Virus record (IMG/VR): IMGVR_UViG_3300042923_000281 | Location: 1-64,000 of that record | Strand: one strand, 5' to 3' | Length of the DNA stretch: 64,000 nucleotides | Origin: a virus | In this document: positions 59,050 to 64,000 of the stretch, in pieces | How the letters are laid out: every line of letters begins with the position of its first letter | Numbering within the stretch: position 1 is the first letter of the stretch | Notes under the pieces: model-generated | What the model saw: only the letters and a program-made list of their open reading frames with translations | Told to the model about the DNA's origin: nothing | Database searches by the model: none | Translations under genes and position numbers: made by a program

Positions 59050-59758
59050 AGAACAACTGAAGGAACTCCAGCGTAACCTCAAAGCGCTGGGTTTCTACAC
59101 GGGCATCATCGACGGTCTGTGGGGCGGTGCCTCTCACGGTGCTTTCCTGAACGCTCGCCGGAAGGCCGTGAACATGTCGAAGCCGTCTACGGCTGCCGAC
59201 GGTATCAATGGCTTGCTGTTTGCTTACTGCAAGGCTCCTGCGTGGTCTGTCAAGGTCTCCGATGAGTTCCTGCGCAAGACCAACAAGATCGCGACCGATC
59301 TGGCCCTGCCATGGGACGGTACTGACACCCTGATGGCCTGCATGGCGTTCGAGAGTGGCTTCAGTCCGACTATCCAGAATGGTGCAGGTGCTCCGTTCTA
59401 CGGTCTGATCCAGTTCGGTGCCGCAGCAGCCAAGGACTCGGGTACCACGATCCCTGCGCTGTTGAAGATGTCGGCCGAGCAACAACTCGACTACGTCTAC
59501 AACTTCTTCAAGCCGTACAAGGGCAAGCTGAAGACCCTCAGCGACATCTACATGCGCATCCTCCTACCTACTGCTGTGGGCAAGCCGGAAGACTACGTGC
59601 TGTTCAGCGAAGCGAACACCAAGTCCAAGGCCTACCTTCAGAACAAAGGGCTGGATGCCAACCGTGATGGTCTGATCACCAAAGCGGAAGCCGCTGCCAA
59701 GGTAGCGCAGAAGTACGTCGACGGTCTGCACCCGAACAACCTGCGCATCGCAGCGTAA
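59036..59758 (+). CDS. Endolysin (phiKZ gp144-type lytic transglycosylase), 240 aa
   Basis: Two domains: an N-terminal peptidoglycan-binding region (about 5-60, LQRNLKALGFYTGIIDGLWG) and a C-terminal SLT-like muramidase (about 70-235). The catalytic Glu is Glu106 in ACMAFESGF, followed by the AAG/QFG loop (GAPFYGLIQFG). This is the layout of phiKZ gp144, whose domain order and length agree. It degrades peptidoglycan at lysis. Start ATG 59036 overlaps the preceding gene. Confidence 0.88.
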   Translation: MAATKEQLKELQRNLKALGFYTGIIDGLWGGASHGAFLNARRKAVNMSKPSTAADGINGLLFAYCKAPAWSVKVSDEFLRKTNKIATDLALPWDGTDTLMACMAFESGFSPTIQNGAGAPFYGLIQFGAAAAKDSGTTIPALLKMSAEQQLDYVYNFFKPYKGKLKTLSDIYMRILLPTAVGKPEDYVLFSEANTKSKAYLQNKGLDANRDGLITKAEAAAKVAQKYVDGLHPNNLRIAA

Positions 59759-59779
59759 CAAAGAAAAAAGAAAGACGTG

Positions 59780-59803
59780 AGAGGGAGCCCTAGGGCTCCC
59801 TCT
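59780..59803. terminator. Palindromic bidirectional terminator (24 bp)
   Basis: A perfect palindrome AGAGGGAGCCC/GGGCTCCCTCT centred on CTAG, between the convergent endolysin and ATP-grasp genes. The plus-strand flank is TTATGCCG. Confidence 0.8.
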
Positions 59804-59811
59804 TATGCCGT

Positions 59812-60552
59812 TTAGCTGATCAACTGGTCCCAACGGGCCTGGATTACTTCCCAGTACACGGAAGGCTCGATCCCGTCGTACGCCCCGATGGAGAAACCGT
59901 CATTGAGTTCAACCAATGCAGTCTGTCCTGTAGAGAGTACACCGAAGTCCACTGCGTAGCCTGCTGGTGCAGCACTTTCAGTCAAGTCCCGGACAGCGTC
60001 TAAGATGATGCCGCGATTGGGTTTGATGTTACGGTCCCCGCCGTGATCCGCAAAGCGAATGTCCAGCAAGCAACCGTTGGCCACGTAGCAACGCCATTCA
60101 CTGACGAACTCTACGACCTCACCGACCCACACTGGCAGCTTATCCGACGCCCCATTGAACCGAGGGTCCATGGAGTCACAAGTAACAAACCCTGTGAAAC
60201 GTTTCAAGGCAACCGGTTTGACGAAATGTGAACCCACGTCTTCGATCAGGTTCTTTGCATCACGCAGCGTGAACATCTTGGCGACGTTACGATGCAGGTG
60301 ATGGTACAAGCACTCTGGATAGCAGTCCTCGTCAGGCAGTACTTTATCAAATTGACGCAGAGCGTGCTTCATGAACGGTACACTGCCAGCCACCAGATCC
60401 GTGGCGTACAATGGGATCTGGTTACGGGACATCTGTTTCTCGTAGCAGATCAGCACCGGGATGTGATGTTCTTCTGCATGACTCATGAGAAGTTGTTCTT
60501 CTAGACCGAGCCGCCCGTTACGACGTTCGATGACTAAGCGTTCTGGCTTCAT
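59812..60552 (-). CDS. ATP-grasp protein (R2K-like clade), 246 aa
   Basis: The C-terminal half has an ATP-grasp pattern. EVVEFVSEWRCYVANG is followed by IKPNRGIILDAVRDLTE. Then AGYAVDFGVLSTG and LVELNDGFSIGAYDGI give the Asp/Glu/Asn metal-binding end. Conserved features of the phage/R2K-type ATP-grasp group are the short N-terminus and the ELNDG-like end. ATP-grasp enzymes ligate carboxylates to amines, and R2K members have been predicted to act on peptides or proteins, so a link to the modification cluster across the endolysin is worth testing. Start ATG 60552 follows TAGGAATCACC. Confidence 0.7.
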   Translation of the reverse strand: MKPERLVIERRNGRLGLEEQLLMSHAEEHHIPVLICYEKQMSRNQIPLYATDLVAGSVPFMKHALRQFDKVLPDEDCYPECLYHHLHRNVAKMFTLRDAKNLIEDVGSHFVKPVALKRFTGFVTCDSMDPRFNGASDKLPVWVGEVVEFVSEWRCYVANGCLLDIRFADHGGDRNIKPNRGIILDAVRDLTESAAPAGYAVDFGVLSTGQTALVELNDGFSIGAYDGIEPSVYWEVIQARWDQLIS

Positions 60553-60572
60553 GGTGATTCCTAAATGATGAA

Positions 60573-60600
60573 AAAGAAAAGAACCCGAAGGCTCTTTTCT
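60573..60600 (-). terminator. Rho-independent terminator
   Basis: AAAAGAACC-CGAA-GGCTCTTTT stem with the minus-strand tail TTTTCTTTTTC, after the gene ending at 60608. Confidence 0.75.
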
Positions 60601-60607
60601 GTAGGTG

Positions 60608-60991
60608 TTAATCGAACGGCCACTGTCCTTTCGACGGAGGGATCTCAATGACCGTGATGTTTTCTTTTGGTTGTTTCTCCACCGCCTCGAAGTACTCCTG
60701 AGCAGCTTTCGCTTGCTCGGGGGTCGGAGGTGGGAAGAAGACCTCATCGATGATCTGACTGATCTCACGAACGTCGCGCTTGTTACCTTCAGCGTCAATG
60801 AAGTAGCCAGTGACGCCTTTAGGACCCGGTGTGCTGTCGTTCAACCCCTCGACCACGTCACGCAGTACCGCTTTGCAGTACTTGAGTTTCATGGTCAGTG
60901 AGGCATTGTTCAACCGCTGACGGACATTCGACAGGTCTGGTTTGATTTTCATCTTGGCTTGCATGTCCAAGACTTCTTGACTCAGGCTCAT
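60608..60991 (-). CDS. Hypothetical protein, 127 aa
   Basis: A helical N-terminus (MSLSQEVLDMQAKMKIKP) and a small beta region (TGYFIDAEGNKR) are followed by a Pro-rich end with PPPTPEQ and GQWPFD. No recognised domain. It is in a minus-strand unit with the 126-residue gene upstream (10-base gap). Confidence 0.75.
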   Translation of the reverse strand: MSLSQEVLDMQAKMKIKPDLSNVRQRLNNASLTMKLKYCKAVLRDVVEGLNDSTPGPKGVTGYFIDAEGNKRDVREISQIIDEVFFPPPTPEQAKAAQEYFEAVEKQPKENITVIEIPPSKGQWPFD

Positions 60992-61001
60992 GTCGCGCTC
61001 C

Positions 61002-61382
61002 TTAGTAGGTCATGACTTCGAGGCCGTGCTTAGCGCCTTCTTCCCACGCGATGTCAGCCAACTTCATGGCCATCTCATCGCTGTTGAACGGGATGCCCAC
61101 CAACTTGTTACCGATGACTTCTTGTGGCAGCTTGTCACAGACGTCCAGTGCGTAGAGTGCCTTCTTGGCATCCTTCGGAACACCTTCCACGTTCATGCGC
61201 TTGACGATCTCGCCAATAGCACGAGTGCGGAAGGACAGATCCGATTCACCGTGGATCTTACGGCCAAAGCTAGCAGCGATCTGCTGCATGCACTTGGAGA
61301 TCCCACCAGCCATCTTGTCTTCCCATGCGGTACGGACAGCGATTTGAGTGCGGATCTGGTTAACAGTCAATACTTGTGCCAT
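61002..61382 (-). CDS. Hypothetical protein, 126 aa
   Basis: A helical protein (MAQVLTVNQIRTQIAVRTAW ... EGAKHGLEVMTY) with no known motif, in the same unit as its 127-residue neighbour. Function unknown. Confidence 0.75.
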   Translation of the reverse strand: MAQVLTVNQIRTQIAVRTAWEDKMAGGISKCMQQIAASFGRKIHGESDLSFRTRAIGEIVKRMNVEGVPKDAKKALYALDVCDKLPQEVIGNKLVGIPFNSDEMAMKLADIAWEEGAKHGLEVMTY

Positions 61383-61408
61383 GGTTCTACTCCGGAGTAG
61401 CGGTTAGG

Positions 61409-61951
61409 TTATTGATCAGCGGCAGCGGCCGCAGCTGCGGCAGTTGCGACACCGATGATTACGGTAGCAACACCCAGTGCCAACCAACCACGTTTGGTCG
61501 TTGGCATCTTGATGGGTTGTACAGGACGGCTGTAGTTCGGGGTGGAGCGATTGCGGTGACCACTGACAGCGAACTCTTCAGCAGTGTCCCAGTTCGATGC
61601 GTGACGCACCGGCTGAGGCTGTGGGGAGTCGATGATGATCGTGTGGGTGATGCCAGTCACGGCGCCCAGGGTGATCACTTCAGAACCCACCTTCACCGAG
61701 GTGATGTTCAGCAACATCATTGCTGCAACCAGCATGACGTTTTCTTCGTGGCTCAACTCATCCACCTTGCTGGTGAACATGAAGAGGCTCAGGTCGTAGT
61801 CGTCACGGATGCGGGACAGCTCGTAACCCATACCGCGACGGCTGAAGGTCACGTCAGAACCGCTGTTGAACTCCACGGTCAGACCGCGGACTTTACCGAT
61901 GCGGGTCAGAGCGATACAAGCGGCGGTAGGGTTGTAAGTGAAAACTTTCAT
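61409..61951 (-). CDS. Tail-anchored membrane protein, 180 aa
   Basis: A soluble N-terminal two thirds (MKVFTYNPTAACIALT ...) is followed by a basic segment (KMPTTKRGW) and a C-terminal hydrophobic, Ala-rich helix (about 155-178, LALGVATVIIGVATAAAAA). This is the shape of a tail-anchored protein with the N-terminus in the cytoplasm. Function unknown. It sits in the second cluster of small membrane proteins. Confidence 0.8.
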   Translation of the reverse strand: MKVFTYNPTAACIALTRIGKVRGLTVEFNSGSDVTFSRRGMGYELSRIRDDYDLSLFMFTSKVDELSHEENVMLVAAMMLLNITSVKVGSEVITLGAVTGITHTIIIDSPQPQPVRHASNWDTAEEFAVSGHRNRSTPNYSRPVQPIKMPTTKRGWLALGVATVIIGVATAAAAAAAADQ

Positions 61952-62027
61952 GGTGTATCTCCTGTGATACGGGGTAGGGGTAATTGGATCATGTGAAAGC
62001 TCTCGGTTAGAAAGCCTTCAGACTGAT

Positions 62028-62147
62028 TCAACTCGGGGTGTTAGGTGCTTGGGTTTCGAAGCACTTCTTGGCGATCGCATGGAGTGCCAGGTTGGCGGCT
62101 ACACGAACGGTGACGATAACAGCAACAGCAACGATGAAATTACGCAT
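62028..62147 (-). CDS. Small membrane protein, 39 aa
   Basis: MRNFIVAVAVIVTVRVAANL is a single hydrophobic helix with an Arg, followed by a short polar tail with one Cys. GGAG lies at the right distance. It resembles the 35-residue protein encoded next (same VAVIVTVRVA-like core), so the two are probably paralogues. Function unknown. Confidence 0.65.
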   Translation of the reverse strand: MRNFIVAVAVIVTVRVAANLALHAIAKKCFETQAPNTPS

Positions 62148-62205
62148 GGTGAAACTCCTGGTTTCGAATGGGGGGTAAAGCTAGGGGTGTTGCCACCCCC
62201 AGTTG

Positions 62206-62313
62206 TTACGAGTTGCGGGTCATCAGTCGTTGCCGAAACTTCGACGTCGAGTAGATATCCATGGCGACACGGATAACGATGACTGTTGCAACGGTGGTCA
62301 GGATACGAGCCAT
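62206..62313 (-). CDS. Small membrane protein, 35 aa
   Basis: MARILTTVATVIVIRVAMDI is a hydrophobic helix interrupted by Arg, like the 39-residue gene beside it; a basic tail follows (KFRQRLMTRNS). It begins after GGAGG. Tiny but with clean membrane composition and a good ribosome-binding site. Function unknown. Confidence 0.65.
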   Translation of the reverse strand: MARILTTVATVIVIRVAMDIYSTSKFRQRLMTRNS

Positions 62314-62323
62314 GATGGCCTCC

Positions 62324-62881
62324 TTACTTTTGCATTGCGCTGATGAAGTCTTTGAACTGCTCAACAGTGAGGCTGCCGTTTGGCAGTTGGTCACGGTATT
62401 GAGTAGCCGAGTTGTGCACCACCACGAATGGGCCATGGCCCAGAGTGAAGCGTTCGAAGAACACAGCAGTTCCGAACTCAGTGCCGATCAGGATCAAACG
62501 ACGGCCACAGTCGCCAGTCGCTTTAGCCATGTTGCCATTGGCCAGGCCGACAGTCTGAGCACCGTTGAAGTAACCGGTGCCATTCTTCCAGCGAGGATCG
62601 AAGTCCAGCAGGGTGTCGATGTTGGCGTAGACGTGATCGAAGGTAGCTTCGAGTGGGCTACGGTCACCAGGGCCACGACCGGACTTGGCTTTCAGGTTGT
62701 TGATCAGTTCGTTGTTCGCATTGATGCGAGACAATTCAACAGCCGTTTTGGCAGTCGCTACGAGTTCAGGAGTGACGGCCTTCTTGGCGACCATCTTCGA
62801 GATCGTGCGTTTTGCCAACCAGCCCAGACCTGCAACAGCAGCGGTACCGGCAACAGCAACAGCGATTTGTTTAGCTTCCAT
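62324..62881 (-). CDS. Membrane-anchored protein, 185 aa
   Basis: An N-terminal hydrophobic Ala/Gly-rich helix (about 5-22, QIAVAVAGTAAVAGLGWL) is followed by a basic stretch and a soluble domain of about 130 residues (LLDFDPRWKNGTGYFNG ... KDFISAMQK). The promoter-like element lies 61 bases upstream, the same spacing as at 4471. It heads the second small-membrane-protein unit. Function unknown. Confidence 0.8.
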   Translation of the reverse strand: MEAKQIAVAVAGTAAVAGLGWLAKRTISKMVAKKAVTPELVATAKTAVELSRINANNELINNLKAKSGRGPGDRSPLEATFDHVYANIDTLLDFDPRWKNGTGYFNGAQTVGLANGNMAKATGDCGRRLILIGTEFGTAVFFERFTLGHGPFVVVHNSATQYRDQLPNGSLTVEQFKDFISAMQK

Positions 62882-62941
62882 GGTGTTTCTCCTACAAGGT
62901 TAGTATTGGCAAGTAGATTATTCTCCTTGCTCACTGTAACT

Positions 62942-62971
62942 ATGTATTGTCCAAATAAATTCGAATCGCAT
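62942..62971 (-). promoter_or_regulatory. Extended promoter-like element, copy 2
   Basis: On the minus strand: ATGCGATTCGAATTTATTT, then two bases, then ACAATACAT. 27 of 30 positions match copy 1 at 4529-4558. It stands 61 bases before the start at 62881. Confidence 0.6.
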
Positions 62972-62990
62972 TTAAACAAAGAAAAAAGAA

Positions 62991-63012
62991 GCCTAGGGAA
63001 TTACCCCTAGGC
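62991..63012 (-). terminator. Rho-independent terminator
   Basis: GCCTAGGG-AATTAC-CCCTAGGC, followed on the minus strand by TTCTTTTTTCTTTG. It ends the unit of the gene at 63020-63739 and lies just before the promoter-like element of the next one. Confidence 0.8.
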
Positions 63013-63019
63013 CTTTATG

Positions 63020-63739
63020 TCACATCATGAACGATGGGAACGTTTGTACAATGTGTTTCTCGCCCTTGTGCAGATCGAACGTTGAACCCCCTGCACCGTG
63101 TGCACGGATGCGCAGATGACGATCACCCACCAGCCCTGTCATGGCTTTGCAGAAGCCAGGCACGTCAGCCAGTGCCAGACCCAACGGATACATGGCCACC
63201 AGAGCCACCTGCCCATCTTCGCAGAGCAACTTCACAGTGCCGAGACCGTGCTTGATCATGAGTGGGATTACCTGCTCATGAAGTTCAGCCAAGTCTTTGT
63301 GCTCTGGGGTGTCTTCGTAGTCCGTGGACGCTCCCCATGTGGCGGCGTTGCCGGGCTGGGTGAAGACATTGATGTCGCGGTCCTGAATACCCAGCTCTTC
63401 ACAAAGTTGTTTGATGGTGAGCTGTTTATCACCGTACCACGTCTTCATCAACGGAGCATCTTGCGGGAAGTCTTCGAGGTACTTCCCATCTTTGTCATTG
63501 ACCAGCAGCCGTGACAGAGACAGCGTACCCAATGGGTCAAGTTTGCTGTATTCGATATACGGAGTCCCCGGTGACAAGTAGCCGATGAAGCGGACGCAGT
63601 GCTCTTGCCATTCGAACTGGATGTGCACTGTGTACAGGACTTGATCGTAGTTGATGTCAGGAAACGACGGAGGTTGTTTCTTGAATGGCGGTTGAGCTGC
63701 CATGTCGACACGGGTAGTGATTGCTTTGGGTTTCGGCAT
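63020..63739 (-). CDS. Hypothetical protein, 239 aa
   Basis: A beta-rich soluble protein starting MPKPKAITTRVDMAAQPP, with a Pro/Lys-rich N-terminus (PPFKKQPPSFP). The end carries GAGGSTFDLHKGEKH and a hydrophobic tail. No recognised domain. The RBS GGAGGACATC stands before the ATG. Function unknown. Confidence 0.75.
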   Translation of the reverse strand: MPKPKAITTRVDMAAQPPFKKQPPSFPDINYDQVLYTVHIQFEWQEHCVRFIGYLSPGTPYIEYSKLDPLGTLSLSRLLVNDKDGKYLEDFPQDAPLMKTWYGDKQLTIKQLCEELGIQDRDINVFTQPGNAATWGASTDYEDTPEHKDLAELHEQVIPLMIKHGLGTVKLLCEDGQVALVAMYPLGLALADVPGFCKAMTGLVGDRHLRIRAHGAGGSTFDLHKGEKHIVQTFPSFMM

Positions 63740-63765
63740 GATGTCCTCCTGGTGATTGTGCGGTG

Positions 63766-64000
63766 TTACAGTAAGAATGTCGGCCAGCGGTAAGTGCCGC
63801 TACGACCGTTGTTGACGTAGACCAATGTCTCACCACCCACGCTGGTCTGGATGTTCAGTCGGACGTCGGGCAGGACTTCTAGCTTATCGAGCATGGCAGC
63901 GATGCCCATGTATGACATCGTCCCTACTGTGCCGACGGAGATAGCATCCCATGAACCGCCCTGCATACGGAACTCACCACTCAAGAGGTTGTTCACGATG
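63766..64000 (-). CDS. Hypothetical protein, N-terminus beyond window
   Basis: The frame is open to the right edge, so the true start is probably outside; an in-frame GTG at 63996 is not convincing. The visible C-terminal part has GTVGTMSYMGIAAML and ends RSGTYRWPTFLL. No family recognised. Confidence 0.65.
   Translation of the reverse strand, partial: IVNNLLSGEFRMQGGSWDAISVGTVGTMSYMGIAAMLDKLEVLPDVRLNIQTSVGGETLVYVNNGRSGTYRWPTFLL

Noticed and set aside
1-64000. tRNA genes, insertion sequences, integrase or attachment sites
   Set aside because: I saw no cloverleaf, transposase, recombinase or direct terminal repeats supporting any of these.

Overview
The window is part of the genome of a very large tailed phage of the phiKZ-like type (nucleus-forming jumbo myoviruses, best known from Pseudomonas). 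The evidence is direct. There is a beta-like RNA polymerase subunit with a separate beta C-terminal piece, and a beta-prime-like subunit carrying the ADFDGD catalytic loop. Around them are a T4 gp21/phiKZ gp175-like prohead protease, a 2121-residue virion protein with a transglycosylase domain, a UvsX-like recombinase, an RNase HI, a PAAR-tipped spike and an endolysin of phiKZ gp144 type. A Pseudomonas or related gammaproteobacterial host is inference only. Genes are packed with short overlaps, there is no gene-free stretch above about 200 bases, and I saw no tRNA or mobile element.

Layout. 1-16.4 kb (minus strand): small unknown and membrane proteins, two head or inner-body-like proteins, prohead protease, RNA polymerase beta and beta-prime. 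16.5-25.0 kb (plus): the giant transglycosylase-bearing virion protein and another virion protein. 25.0-42.8 kb (alternating strands): GP30.3/NADAR protein, beta C-terminal fragment, UvsX-like protein, an inner-body protein with SME protease sites, RNase HI, a likely spanin pair, an SbcC/gp46-like ATPase, and the baseplate spike with PAAR tip. 43.0-59.8 kb (plus): two tail fibres, a dense protein-modification cluster, and the endolysin. 59.8-64 kb (minus): an ATP-grasp protein and a second group of small membrane proteins.

The most striking region is 46.9-58.4 kb. It holds six radical-SAM proteins, all with an N-terminal CX3CX2C and a C-terminal CX2CX5C cluster, and four cupin or 2-oxoglutarate/Fe(II)-oxygenase-like proteins. 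They lie between the tail fibres and the lysis gene. Between the first radical-SAM gene and the rest sits a 178-residue protein whose C-terminus is a triple Cys-His-(Thr/Ser)-Ser repeat. The three repeat units use different synonymous codons, so selection acts on the peptide. My inference is that the phage carries a RiPP-like maturation system acting on one of its own (probably virion) proteins. The repeat recalls the His-Xaa-Ser (HxsA) substrates of bacterial radical-SAM systems, but the gene set and setting differ.

Regulation. Most strand switches carry hairpins that are perfect or near-perfect palindromes flanked by CATA and TATG, probably bidirectional terminators. A recurring minus-strand motif (RATACATNAT) lies upstream of several units. 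In two places 60 kb apart it forms part of a 30-bp element that is 27/30 identical and sits about 60 bases before a start codon. This is probably a phage-specific promoter.
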